Shown piece after piece: positions 1-9,522 of a stretch of 64,000 bases of DNA. The position numbers and the translations under genes are program-made. This DNA is from Simmondsia chinensis (taxonomy: Eukaryota; Streptophyta; Magnoliopsida; Caryophyllales; Simmondsiaceae), in NCBI GenBank assembly GCA_018398585.1, contig JAGTTD010000001.1, positions 1,552,501-1,616,500 of the forward strand. The letters are read 5' to 3'. The notes under the pieces are model-generated. The model did no database searches. It had not been told where the DNA came from and saw nothing but the letters and a program-made list of their open reading frames with translations. The number at the start of each line of letters is the position of its first letter. The first letter of the stretch is position 1.

Positions 1-394
1 TAACTAACATAACTATTTAAACGAATCAATCATATCAAAGACATGTTAAATAGATTAAATACAAATTCACTCGAATTACCTATACAAGCTGAATAGGCTA
101 ACCCAAATTTAATCTAATTTTAAAACTCTGATCCAAATTCGTTATAGTCATATTATATTCATATGGTATCAAATTTTAACATATAAATAAAGTAATAAAA
201 ATGATGAGATATGAGCCGAAAAAAGTCAAAAAAAAGCCACTCTCTCTCTCTCTCTCTATCAATCATGTCAAGAGTTTAAATGGAGCATTCCATCCCATCC
301 ATCCATCCCTCTTGCCTCCTACCCACCCCCCCTTCTTATATCAGTCTTTTATTATCCCCATCTCCTTTTTTATTGCCTTAAATTTTGTTCATAT
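1..394. other. AT-rich intergenic DNA, no gene seen
   Basis: No coding pattern, RNA gene or bounded repeat is recognisable. A short TC microsatellite lies at about 240-259, next to a C-rich segment at 290-335. The right edge is the first copy of the 16 bp duplication that flanks the interrupted SINE starting at 411. Confidence 0.6.
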
Positions 395-560
395 TAATTT
401 ATAATCGAGATTAAGATTTATTTATTTGGTCCTAATATATCAAATTATATTAAAATTTTAAAATTAAATGTGTTTCGATAAAAGTAGTACTAGAATGGGT
501 GACCTCCTATAAAATTTTCGTATTGTTAATCCTATAAGGTTAGAGGTCATCGAAAGCAGC

Positions 561-1660
561 TGTCACAACCTTAGCCGTGACCTTGTCATAACAACACATA
601 CAGATACCTATTAGTATATTCATTATTTGAGTTTAAGCATCATATGTAAAATAGCTAAGTAAAATATCTATGTAATTTTTGTAATAGGCAACTGTGGGGC
701 ATTTAGTGCGCCGCCAATGCTTGCCCTCCAAGAATATCATTAAGTATTAAGTATGCTAAGTATTAATTAGGTTAGGTAGTTAATGTCTTCTTCTTCCCAA
801 CCAGAGATGGCAATGGGGCGGGTAAAACCCGCTACCCGTAGGTACCCGCCCTGTTTGGGGCGGGTAGTGGGTACGGGTTCGGTGTACCCGTTCCGTACCC
901 GTCACAGGTATGGGGCGGGTACGGGTATAGTTTTGTACCCACCCCGCCCCGCTCCACCTCATACCCGTCATACCCGCTTTATTTTGTACATAATTAACCT
1001 TCAAATTAAAAAAAATATGTGTTTAAATTCAATAACCCAAATTATTTATCGATGTTATAAAAAAATATAATTGATTTTTAAACGTAGTATTAAATAACTA
1101 ATATGACCCGGTATAGATAATTATTTTCTACTCACATTAGAGAAGGTACGGGGCGGGTAATGCATAGCCGTTGGATACCCGCGGGTAATGGGGCGGGTAC
1201 GGGTATGAGTTTGTACCCGCCGGGGCAGGTATGGGTATCCACTTCATACCCGTGGCGGGTACGGGTATAGGATTTGGGTGGCGGGTACAGGTATGGAGGA
1301 GACACCCCCCGTACCCGCCCCGCCCCCCCCCATTGCCATCCCTATTCCCAGCCTTGGGCTTCAAGGGATCTAGAGCCTTCTATGTTTTGCTTATAAATAT
1401 ATGTATTGGCACTTAGCCATGAATCCAATCAAATTATCAATGAAAAATCTCTATTTTCTCATCTTAAAATTCTATCTCTTTCTCATCTAAATTCGCTATC
1501 TTTATCATCTTAATCTCCCTTTTTCTCATCTCAATCAAAACTCTATTTCTTTTTCATCTCATACTCTATTTCGAATTCCCTCTCTCTCTCCTAACCCCTA
1601 TTTCGCCATCACGAACTTAGGTCCGTGAATATCCCGTCACTAATCCTTGGGTTCATGACA
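561..1660. mobile_element. Solo LTR nested in a SINE
   Basis: The segment begins TGTCACAACC and ends GTTCATGACA, the TG...CA form of an LTR with short inverted ends. Five-base duplications flank it: gcagc (556-560) and acagc (1661-1665), one mismatch. The SINE sequence reads across this point when the segment is removed. A CT-rich stretch at 1440-1590 looks like a transcribed leader. Without the nested hAT element the LTR would be about 550 bp. No internal retrotransposon sequence is present, so it is read as a solo LTR left by LTR-LTR recombination. Confidence 0.7.
802..1344. mobile_element. hAT-type MITE with GGGTACGGG repeats
   Basis: A 543 bp non-autonomous element with inverted ends: CAGAGATGGCAATGGGG on the left and CCATTGCCATCCCTA on the right. 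The flanks carry an 8 bp duplication, ttcccaac (794-801) and ttcccagc (1345-1352), with one mismatch. Eight-base duplications and CAG/TAG-type ends are typical of the hAT superfamily. Both subterminal regions are dense arrays of GGGCGGGTACGGGTA in alternating orientation, and the AT-rich centre has no coding capacity. Apparent open frames here come from the repeat. It lies inside the solo LTR, so it is the youngest layer of a three-level nest. Confidence 0.75.
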
Positions 1661-1778
1661 ACAGCCTCTTGACAGGGTTGAAGGGGTAAGGCTACGTACA
1701 TCCATCTCCCCGGACCTCACTTAGGCGAAGCTCTTGAGGCCCTGGATCTGTTGTTATTGTTTTAATTTGTAATCAAGA

Positions 1779-2220
1779 CCCCCTTATGGGTATTCTTATA
1801 AAAAAGTTGACATGGTAAATTATTTTAATTAACTAATATAATATATTGATAAAAATATCCGATGCTAACGTTTGGACATTCTTCAAACAAGTTCATTTTG
1901 GTACTAATTGCATGAAAGCACAACATTTCATTGTCCTACGAAACAAAAGAATAATCAAGAATGCCCAATATTAGTGTCAAGCATGAAAATACATTGTTTT
2001 GGACAAGGATAATTTTATATTTTCATATTTCTGATATTAAGTTTCGCTAAGTAGGATTCAATTTATTAATACAAACAGAACCTAAACTATTAAAAAAAAA
2101 TTTTAATGTTATGGACCTTTTTCTTATTTTCATAGTAACAATATATTAAAAAGTAAATGATCATTATTTTTTACAAATGCATAATATATATTTTCATATT
2201 CGATAACTTTTAGACCATTT

Positions 2221-2270
<50 letters not shown>

Positions 2271-2317
2271 ACTCTTATGAGATGTTAATACATCAAAGAA
2301 GAAAATAATAACCATTT
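1779..2317. other. AT-rich intergenic DNA
   Basis: No gene or bounded element is seen apart from the AT dinucleotide microsatellite annotated separately near 2224. Confidence 0.5.
2224..2263. repeat. (TA)n microsatellite
   Basis: About 19 uninterrupted TA units, likely length-polymorphic. Confidence 0.95.
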
Positions 2318-2405
2318 GATCTAAATAAGAACTCTCAGACCCCGCGCGAGCGAGAAGCCCTTCGGGCACTGGGTTTGTTGTTGTTGTTGTGATCTAAATA
2401 AGAAC
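2318..2405 (+). mobile_element. Severely 5'-truncated SINE tail with perfect duplication
   Basis: Only the last 58 bp of the 5S-headed SINE family tail is present (2333-2390): agacccc, agcccttcgggcactggg, then (GTT)n. It is flanked by perfect 15 bp direct repeats, gatctaaataagaac, at 2318-2332 and 2391-2405. The perfect duplication shows that the fragment itself was the inserted unit and not a remnant left by later deletion. This points to reverse transcription that stopped early. Confidence 0.9.
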
Positions 2406-3088
2406 AATCTAGGCTATTGATTTAAACAAAATATATAAAAGTAATTTTAAAATCTTGATCCCTTAATTCAGATTTAATGGTCATTATTTCATCCTCTCAA
2501 GAGAGTCATGCATTGTATATATAACTTTATATATAAACCTGCTTAACATGGTATAAAATATAGCGGATCTCCTTGCCCTTATCGTTTAGATCATTTTTAA
2601 TTTTAGTTGTTTCGAAAAATAAAAAATTAGATGTTATAAAGCTAGAAATGTTTATTTTTAGTTTTCTCTCGTAATACAAAAACTCAAAAAAGAACCTGTT
2701 AATTAGAATTTTAAATTTTTAAAATGATAAGAGTCATAATACTCTATAATTGTATAGCTAGATCCATTAGAATACTTCGAAGACCAATAATTCAAGATAA
2801 TATGCAAAAATCAGACTTCAACAAACATTTATAAACTAAACTCAAATAACAGAAAAGCTTAATATAAAAAGGAAATACATAAAACACGTGGACTAGGTGA
2901 TTTTTACTGTGAGTACCTTCCATCATTCTTGTCTTCAATGCTGTGCTTTCATCTCCCAACCTAATCCAGCCATGCCTTGTTTTATTATCAATTTTTTAGT
3001 CTTTTAGCGTATGTTGGCCCTGTTTGTATTTCGTTTTTGCATTCCTGTTCTCTTGTTCTGGTCTAGTGTTTGTACTTGTTCTTTTTTT
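2406..3088. other. Intergenic DNA, nothing recognised
   Basis: AT-rich sequence without a convincing frame, RNA gene or bounded repeat. Confidence 0.5.
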
Positions 3089-3089
3089 G

Positions 3090-3195
3090 TCCCCGTTTTC
3101 TTACCAGTGTCCTAGGTTTCGCTTTGGTGAAGTGCCCTATCTTATATCACGACTTTATCTGTGATTATTCTACTTGTCACGCTATTTTTTTCTTT
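3090..3195 (+). mobile_element. Possible LINE (L1-type) 3' end fragment
   Basis: The block with gtccccgttttc, then a diverged ctttggtgaagtg and cacgactttatctgtgattatt resembles 16580-16675 and, more loosely, other copies at 37430-37555 and 50385-50485. Those copies share a pattern of a GAT(C)TC...GAGATGC segment, then a CACGAGTTTTCTCGCTAATTATT segment, then poly(A). This fits a dispersed L1-like 3' untranslated end. This copy is old and lacks a clear poly(A) tail. Confidence 0.35.
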
Positions 3196-3273
3196 TTGGA
3201 CCAAAACACCTCATATTTTACCATCACATAATTCACTTATGAATAACTTAGTCACACATAAATGATATTAAGG

Positions 3274-4252
3274 CCTCATTCGGTACGAGGAAAGTAAAAG
3301 CGGGAAGTAAAAATTTATAGAAAGTACGGATTTTAACTCTTATTTTGTTAGTAGGAAGTAGACGGAATGCGGGGAGTGAAAATTATTTAGTAATTTTCTA
3401 ATTCATTTAAAAACACAGAAAGCAATTACCTAACCTCTCTAGTAAATTCAAATTCCTTTGTTTCAACTAATTCCTAGCGAAACTCCGGCTTCTCTTTCAA
3501 GAGAAGTCAAGTCATTTCCTTATGTCCTAACTGTTACGATATTTTGTTACAGAAATGACTCGTAATTCAAGACCGTAAATTATAAATAAGGATTAAAAAA
3601 TTAGCAATGTTGTACATGCAAATCAGAAGAAACCTTTTCACACAGCCTTTGAAGGCAGTGTTAGTCATGCAGCTAACTTGAGTAAAAACATGAACTAAAA
3701 GCTGCATCTTTAACCCCTATTTCTCTTTAATTAATTTTTTATTTTAACTTAGTATTGACATTATAATGCTATACACATTAAATAGTAAAAAAATCACAAC
3801 TTTATTTATGCTATTTTGATGAAATTTAATGTCCCCATGCGTTTGATCCCAAGGTCAATCATATAATATTATATAAAGCCACGGTCAAATCTTTAAAATT
3901 GATCACAAAGTTCTAAAAAAAGCAAAAACTAAAGTGAATTAAGTTCTCGTGAGAAGTTGTATTTTTTAGAAATTTAATTATTATATCAATTTTTTAAGAA
4001 TTAGATAAAATGTGTTTGGTAGCTTAAATAGGAAATAGGATTTTCTTAGGATGTTAGTTAAAAATAAATTAATTAGAACTTACGTAGGGGGTTAGGTAAG
4101 TTATTTTATGCGTTTTGAATGAATTGAAAACTATTAAGCAACTTTCACTTTCTGCATTCTGCCTACTTTTTGCGAATCAAACGAGAGTCAAAATTCGTAA
4201 ATTCCATGAATTACTACTTCTTGCATCTATTTCTTACATACAAAACGAGGCA
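3274..4252. mobile_element. Foldback MITE with ~240 bp inverted ends
   Basis: The left arm begins ggcctcattcggtacgagg, followed by aaagtaaaagcgggaagta (about 3274-3510). The complement of about 3995-4252 reads similarly, with the same order of features: an aagtag stretch, then a diverged ttttaactct, then acttacctaacc. The arms are 60-70% alike by eye. The centre is AT-rich and non-coding. Related single arms occur at 17085-17365 and upstream of nitrate reductase at 62972-63200. The ggcct end suggests a PIF/Harbinger- or hAT-like MITE, but the target duplication is unclear. Confidence 0.5.
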
Positions 4253-4332
4253 TTTTTTTTTTTTCATGTTTTCTTATGTTTATTTCATTGGGCCTTAGTT
4301 TCAACACACAATCTTGACATATAAGGAATAAA

Positions 4333-4460
4333 GGAACATACCCAGTGCCTCAAGTGCTCCCGCATACGCAGTGTCGAGGGGACGGATGTACGCAACATTT
4401 CCCCTTCAGGGTGTTAACTTGAAGAGAGGTTATTTTTCAGCGCCCCCAGCCTGAAGGTAA
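4333..4460 (-). mobile_element. 5S-headed SINE, tail half only
   Basis: Read on the minus strand this is the family tail, from the cctgaagg/gcgctgaaa joint through gtacatccgtcccctcgac to cactgggtatgttcc. The whole 5S-like head is absent. No clear flanking duplication was found. Confidence 0.7.
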
Positions 4461-4738
4461 GTTTTTATTTTAAAATTAACTGACATTAAACAAAGTAGCT
4501 TACTATATTTATATATTGATATCTTCCTATTTGTAACTTTAATGTGAGATTTTATAATGCCCAAGTATGAGACTTTTACTGCTTATATAATTTGCTAAGT
4601 TTTATAAGAAGTTTACACTATTTATGGTTATTTTTTCTCAATCTATATAATAATATCTGCTTTATTTCATTGCATGTAATGTTTAGAATGGGTTGTTTGC
4701 AATGCTTAATCATAAATTAATAAATAAACCAAAATTAC

Positions 4739-5302
4739 TATCAAGGAACCGACTTTTCTAAATGTTTAAGCTGATAGGTAAAAGTTTATGATTAATTTTA
4801 TATTCTAACATGCTCCCTCAAGTGAATGCCTACAACAACAACAAGACAACAGACCCAGTGCCTTAAGGGCTCCCGGATAAGCGGGGTTTGGGAGGGATGG
4901 ATGTACGCAACGTTACCTCTTCAGGGTGTAATCCTGTTGAGAGACTGTTTCCAATGACCCTCAACCTTATATGGCAACACGAGGACTTCTCAGGAGGTCA
5001 CCCATCCTGGTACTACTCTCGCGCAAGCACGTTAACTTTGGAGTTCTAATGAGATCCGGTTGCATTAGTGCCTGGTAAATAAACCCTCAAGTGAATGCCT
5101 ATTGGGCTTAAAACGTGGATAAATGCACACGTCCATCTTATACCTTGTCTTTAAATTGTTTTTTATATTGAAGGTGATGGCAGTTGAGATTCGAATTCGT
5201 GGCCTCTTAGTCAAAAAAGCTTTGATAGTATGTCAAAAAACCAACATTTTTAAAATTTTAATTTGACAAATGAAGTTCTATGATTAATTTTGTACTCTAA
5301 CG
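4739..5302 (-). mobile_element. TRIM (tiny LTR retrotransposon) carrying a SINE
   Basis: A diverged copy of the ~293 bp TRIM seen intact at 16732-17024. The two ~70 bp LTR-like ends share aaggaacc/aaaaaacc and tctatgattaattttgtactctaac. The internal part has the diagnostic ttgagattcgaattcgtggcc and ctcttagtc, and a decayed primer-binding complement (gctttgatagta) beside the right LTR. Five-base duplications attac flank it at 4734-4738 and 5303-5307, without mismatch. The orientation is minus because the primer-binding site abuts the right-hand LTR. The element was later invaded by the SINE at 4833-5083. Confidence 0.75.
4815..5101 (-). mobile_element. 5S-headed SINE, full length, in a TRIM
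   Basis: The body is 4833-5083 (251 bp, minus strand). Perfect 18 bp duplications ccctcaagtgaatgccta lie at 4815-4832 and 5084-5101. This copy best preserves the 5S origin. Read on the minus strand the head runs taccaggcactaatgca, ccggatc, agaactcc, gttaacgtgcttgcgcgaga, gtagtaccaggatgggtgac, and cctcgtgttgc. These match a plant 5S rRNA gene in order and spacing, including the A-box, intermediate element and C-box region. The family tail follows, ending in GTTGTTGTTG. Confidence 0.9.
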
Positions 5303-5624
5303 ATTACAAATGTGGTCAAATCTTTGAGATTGATAAAAAAAAGCTATAAAAAATAGGAAAGGGGGTTAGGCTGCAACGCAAGGCAGGGGTGTGAAAATAG
5401 TTGTACAAAAGAGGCTAAAAATTGGCAAAATCAAAGACGCAGAAGTAGGCCATGTCTTCTTCCATTAACGTGTTCTTGGATGCAGACACATGCTTCTCCT
5501 GCTAAAAAAAAAAAAAAAAATCTTTATCCATGAAATATTCTTAAGAATTGATTAATTTTTAATGTAATAATTATAATAATGTTGAAATTACTCTTAACAA
5601 AAATATATTATTGTATCGACCGCA
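5303..5624. other. Intergenic DNA with an A17 run
   Basis: No gene seen. A run of about 17 A at 5504-5520 follows ctcctgct and could be an old retroposon tail, but no bounded element is visible. Confidence 0.4.
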
Positions 5625-6024
5625 GTGGGTATATGGTATGCAGTTCAAGGGCAAGTACGGGTATAGTATTGTATTGTCGCTCTATTTTGTATCAAGTTAG
5701 CTTTCAAATTAAAAAATGTGTGTTTAAAATTAATTATATAAATTACTTATCATGTTATTACAACGTATTGATTGAATTTTTAAAATTAGTATTAAATAAA
5801 TAATATGGATGAGTATGGACGATCGTTTTGTACCTACATTAGGGTCGGTATGGGGTAGGTAATAGAGTAGGCGCGAGTATGGGTCTATGCTTGCCAGAGC
5901 GGGAATCGATATCCATTTAATACATGTGGCGGGTAACGAGGTAAGTATGAAAATGAATTTGGGTGGCGAGTACGAGTATGGACGAGGGATCTCTTGTATC
6001 CGCCTCACCCTATTGCCATCTCTA
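5625..6024. mobile_element. Degraded copy of the GGGTACGGG hAT MITE
   Basis: The internal AT-rich core (about 5695-5815: gctttcaaattaaaaaatgtgtgttta and following) aligns with 995-1105 of the intact copy at 802-1344. The subterminal repeats survive as degenerate gggtatgg and gcgggtaacgag units. The right end, ccctattgccatctcta, matches the terminal inverted repeat. The left end is eroded. No coding function. Confidence 0.6.
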
Positions 6025-6684
6025 CTCGTGGCAGGTAATGAGATATGTATGGGAATGGATTTCAATGGGGGCATTATGCCCTTGAGTTCTCATCCTTGAG
6101 TACTGAATCGTTAACATCGGAAGAGCTATAAAAATCTTTTTGTGAGCAGGGCATGCCGTTATACAAAGGAATCAAGTTCATCACCCTACGATACCAAGTT
6201 CTTCATTTTTAACCTTTAAGTGCTACATCACATGTAAAACACGGGAGATTAACCTCGTAAACACCCCCTTGGTTCGCATAATTGATCATTAGACGGCACT
6301 GCAAAAGCCCTAAATTATCTCAAAACTCCGCAATAATCGGATCATTATATTAAATCCAACTGTTCTCAAGCAATGCTAACATTATGGTTATGTTTTACAT
6401 GATTCGCTAAGTTACTTCCAACGGTATTGATCTTGAACATAATTCAAAAAATATATATGCACTACCACACGAGTTCTGTGAACTTTTGATTTAATACGTT
6501 ATTTCCATAATTTATAGGTATCTTTTATTCAAATTTGATTAATTTTTGTTTCAAAACCAAAATTGGTCTCGTGGCATACAATTCTAGAACTATACCAGAT
6601 GTTAGTGTAATTCCCCAAAGATTTATCCAATTACTATAAAAATTCATCAAATTTTAATATAAGACATATAATTGTATATATAAG
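6025..6684. other. Intergenic DNA, nothing recognised
   Basis: No supported gene, RNA or bounded repeat. Confidence 0.5.
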
Positions 6685-6985
6685 ATGTCGTTCTTATGAA
6701 AGGGTGAGAACGTGAGAGGAGTCGATAGTAGCTCTCTATTATAATGGACGGTTAAGATTTATTGGACACTAAAAAAAAATTAATTTACGGCCCATACTTC
6801 TTCTCGGGGCAAAAGAAAAGAAGGGGTAAAGAAATTTTTTTTTTTTTTCAATACTCAATAAATCTTGGCCGTAAATTGTTAATTTTTTTTAGTGTCCAAC
6901 AAATCTTGGCTTTCCATTACAATAGAAGGCTAAGATTGACTCTTCTCACACTCTCATCTTCTAATAAGAACGCCATAATAACATT
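6685..6985. mobile_element. Foldback MITE (long hairpin)
   Basis: The two arms form a near-continuous inverted repeat. The outer part pairs gtcgttcttatgaaaggg (about 6688) with the segment ending cttctaataagaacg (about 6970). The inner part pairs gatttattggacactaaaa (about 6752) with ttttagtgtccaacaaatc (about 6888). The short centre has poly(T)/poly(A) and no coding capacity. A transcript would fold into a long imperfect hairpin. Confidence 0.65.
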
Positions 6986-7161
6986 GCTGGGGAGGGGAAA
7001 TAATAGTCACAAGTTTTCATATTAATATTTTTACATGAATAACAACATTAGAGTTTTTGCATTTTATTATCCGACATCTAAGATAATAGTAAAAAGGCCC
7101 ATAAATATTATATTATATTTAAATTGATTTGTCATGTCAAATTTTTTTCTGAAAATACGTT

Positions 7162-7740
7162 TGTTAGGAATATGCCTCAAATTTATGTATTTAGGATTTA
7201 TGGGTTGCCGAGGGGTCACCAATCGATCGGGGGATGTCCAATCGATCGGGTGAATTAAGAAGAAATCAGCTTCTGGGCTGAGAGAGGGCCGATCGATCTG
7301 GACCCTGATCGATCGGGAGTCTGTTTTGCGTAAACTTAACCGTTTAGTATAAATATGGGCTTAGGGGGTACGTTTTGAGGTATCCAATTTAAAGTGTGAG
7401 GTCAGCCGCCATCCATCTAAAGAGAGCGTTACGAGAGTTAAGAGAAAGTTATTCATAATTCTTTCATAGATCTCGTTTAGAGGAAGTGTTATTGTAATTC
7501 TTCCATTCAGGTTCAATAAAGAATCTCCATCTCCGCCCGTGGTTTTCTCTCCTCTCGATTGAAGAGGGGTTTCCATGTAAATACTGTGTGTTTCTTCGTA
7601 TCTCTTTTACCTTTGTTTACTTTTTGTTTGTGAGAGTTATAGTATTTGAATTAAATTAAGTGATTAGGGTTAATACTTTCGCATCAAGTATCCATATTAT
7701 AAATTGGTATCGTAAATACCAAATTTGTCAAGGTTGAATT
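7162..7740 (+). mobile_element. Old LTR of the GATCGATC copia family
   Basis: It begins tgttaggaatatgcctcaaa and carries U3 palindromes (caatcgatcgggg, ccgatcgatctgg, gatcgatcggga). TATA-like gtataaatatggg is followed by a block matching the other LTRs of the family: tcaataaagaatctccatct (about 7515), gaggggtttcca and ttgtttactttttg. It is more diverged than the LTRs at 26275, 28724, 54770 and 57190. No gag follows and the 3' boundary is unclear, so it is either a solo LTR or a fragment. Confidence 0.7.
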
Positions 7741-8451
7741 TTTCTAACATTTTTTTTTATAAGTCAGTGATAGATTTTCCTAACATATATCATCATACCA
7801 AAAAAATAAAAAAAATATTTAAAAAAAAGTTAAGAAATTCAGCAGACATATTTTTATTATTTTCACAAATATAATTAAATTGTAAACAGCCCTTAACAAT
7901 AATTTTTACACAACACATGAACACACACCCAAAATGTCAATAAAGTTAAAGAGGACAAAACCTGGGCTAAAGAAGGCTTTCTCCAGAAGATTGCCCTTCT
8001 CCCTCTTCTCTCTCTTCTTCCATGTTCATCGCCACTTCCATCGCAGTCTGTACAAGGACCGGCAATATGTGGTGTCGTGTTGTTTTTATGTTCGTGTTAT
8101 ATACATGATCGGTCTTGTAAATGGAGTAAATTTAATTCCAATTCATTTATCAAATAGATTTAAAACTCTCAACTCTTACCCATTACTCAATAGTTAATTT
8201 GTTTAATTATATTGGCTATTCTTTTTACAAAATGTTAGTTTGTCAATTTTAAACATGTCAATCATACATCATATAGTTGATATTCACAATAAATACGTAA
8301 CATATTCATAATTATTAAAATAAAAGGTTAAGTGCGCACAAGTTTGAGAGAGAGAAAAAACAAACACAAAAAATTACCCTCTCTCTTTTAATCAATCACT
8401 CTCTCTCTCTCATTAGATTAACCCTAAAATAAATTATTAAATTAATATTAC
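7741..8451. other. Intergenic DNA with CT-rich tracts
   Basis: No convincing gene. Purine- and pyrimidine-rich runs (8341-8415, including (TC)n) precede the SINE cluster upstream of the MEI2-like gene. An open frame at 7934-8197 has no recognisable protein character. Confidence 0.45.
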
Positions 8452-8862
8452 TAATATAGTTTAAATTATAGGGGTAGCCGATGCAGCGACTTAGAGCAGT
8501 GCTGCCCAGTACGACTAACACAAGTGTTTCTAGTTGTAGTTGGCCTCATGTGGCGCACCAATTTGCTCATATATTTACTTGCCTGCTTGTCTTTTTTGCC
8601 TTTTAGTTGTCTTTAGTTGCCTTCGATTAAGCTGTGCGTTGTAATGCTCGCTTTGTGATGTGTACTTTTTCATTATTCGCTACTTTCTTGCTTACAGGTT
8701 GCTATGCTTTCACGACCACAAGTTTGTTAAGTTAGAGGTCCTCAAAAATAAGAGAGTTATACCCTGAAGAGGAAAGGCTGGGTACACCCATTTTTTAACC
8801 CTGCTTTTGCAAAACCCATTAAGATACTGAGACTGTTGTTATTATAATATCATTTAAATTAT
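8452..8862 (+). mobile_element. Second SINE-like family sharing the 5S-SINE tail
   Basis: The body is 8470-8844 (375 bp), flanked by taatatagtttaaattat and taatatcatttaaattat (18 bp, two mismatches). The head is not 5S-like: ggggtagccgatgcagcgac, then a T-rich stretch with ttgcctgcttgtctttt. The last ~130 bp is a version of the tail found on 5S-headed SINEs: ggtcctcaaaaata, ccctgaagaggaaaggctgg, gtacacc, gttgttatt. Two more copies lie at 14322-14645 and 35570-35960. It could be a second chimeric SINE, or the 3' end of the LINE whose machinery mobilises both. Confidence 0.7.
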
Positions 8863-8910
8863 CTAGTGGAACGGGTCAACTCAAATTAAATAAAAAAATT
8901 TCATATTGTG

Positions 8911-9178
8911 TTCGTATCGTATCACCAAAGAGGGCACCAACACGCCGTCACGGGATCCTATTAGAACTCCGAAATTAAACGTGTTTGGGGGAGAGTAGTA
9001 CCAGAATGGGTGACTTCCTGGGAAGTCCTCACCCTCAGGTTGGGGCACCGGGAAACAACCTCTCTTCAGGTTGACTCCCTAAAGGGGAAAGATTGCGTAC
9101 ATCCTTCCCTTCTGATTCTGCGTAGGCGGGAGCCCTTGAGACATTCAATATATATATTTTTTTATTCGTATCGTGTCA
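8911..9178 (+). mobile_element. 5S-headed SINE, full length
   Basis: The body is 8925-9164 (about 240 bp), with duplications ttcgtatcgtatca (8911-8924) and ttcgtatcgtgtca (9165-9178), one mismatch. The head reads caccaacacgccgtcac, gggatcctattagaactccg, aaattaaacgtgtttggggg, agagtagtaccagaatgggt, gacttcctgggaagtcctca. This is clearly 5S rRNA-derived. The tail follows from ccctcaggttgggg to aggcgggagcccttgagaca. It sits about 360-600 bp upstream of the MEI2-like start codon. Confidence 0.9.
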
Positions 9179-9223
9179 GATTTTATCGGAGTTATAATAC
9201 CTATCAATAGGACATGCGCCGCC

Positions 9224-9290
9224 ATGACAACAGAGAGAGAGAGACACAAACAGAAAGACTTACACAGAAGAAAGAGAGAGAGAGAGATGA
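9224..9290. promoter_or_regulatory. GA-repeat tracts upstream of the MEI2-like gene
   Basis: Two runs of (GA)n (about 9228-9242 and 9272-9287) lie 230-300 bp before the start codon. Such tracts can bind plant BPC/GAGA-type factors; the role here is inferred. Confidence 0.4.
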
Positions 9291-9453
9291 TTTTCTCCAT
9301 TTTTGAAGGCAATGCATTTAATGCAAACTCTTTCTCTTTTCTGCCAAACACTCTCTCATCATTACCCCTCAGATTTGCCATATCCGGATCCCCATTCCTC
9401 TTCACAGTGAATCCCACCCGTCCATTTCATATCCTCTACAGTGCCGCCACTAG

Positions 9454-9461
9454 TTTAAATA
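9454..9461 (+). promoter_or_regulatory. Possible TATA box of the MEI2-like gene
   Basis: tttaaata lies about 65 bp upstream of the start codon and is followed by a CT-rich leader (cttctcttcacattctcact). It is the best core-promoter candidate for the gene starting at 9523. Confidence 0.45.
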
Positions 9462-9522
9462 CTCTTCTCTTCACATTCTCACTTCATTTTTCTTTCTTTC
9501 TAACCCTTCTGCTTCTCCATTA

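Larger units (their letters stand above)
395..1778 (+). mobile_element. 5S-headed SINE, interrupted by a solo LTR
   Basis: A SINE in two pieces. The left piece (411-560) is a decayed 5S rRNA-like head; the best preserved part, at about 487-520, reads agtagtactagaatgggtga. The right piece (1661-1762) is the family tail: ggtaaggc, cgtacatcc, an aggcgaagctcttgaggc block and a GTTGTTATTG end. The whole is flanked by taatttataatcgaga (395-410) and taatttgtaatcaaga (1763-1778), a 16 bp target duplication with two mismatches. Removing the intervening LTR leaves a body of about 247 bp, the length of intact family members elsewhere in the window. This supports one insertion later split by an LTR element. 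Confidence 0.75.

Noticed and set aside
783..1364. Arg/Pro/Gly-rich open frames on both strands
   Set aside because: They are translations of the GGGTACGGG repeats in a hAT MITE.
4833..5083. Cassandra-type TRIM LTR carrying 5S
   Set aside because: Cassandra LTRs have TG...CA ends, 5 bp duplications and a primer site. These bodies start at the 5S head and have 9-20 bp duplications.
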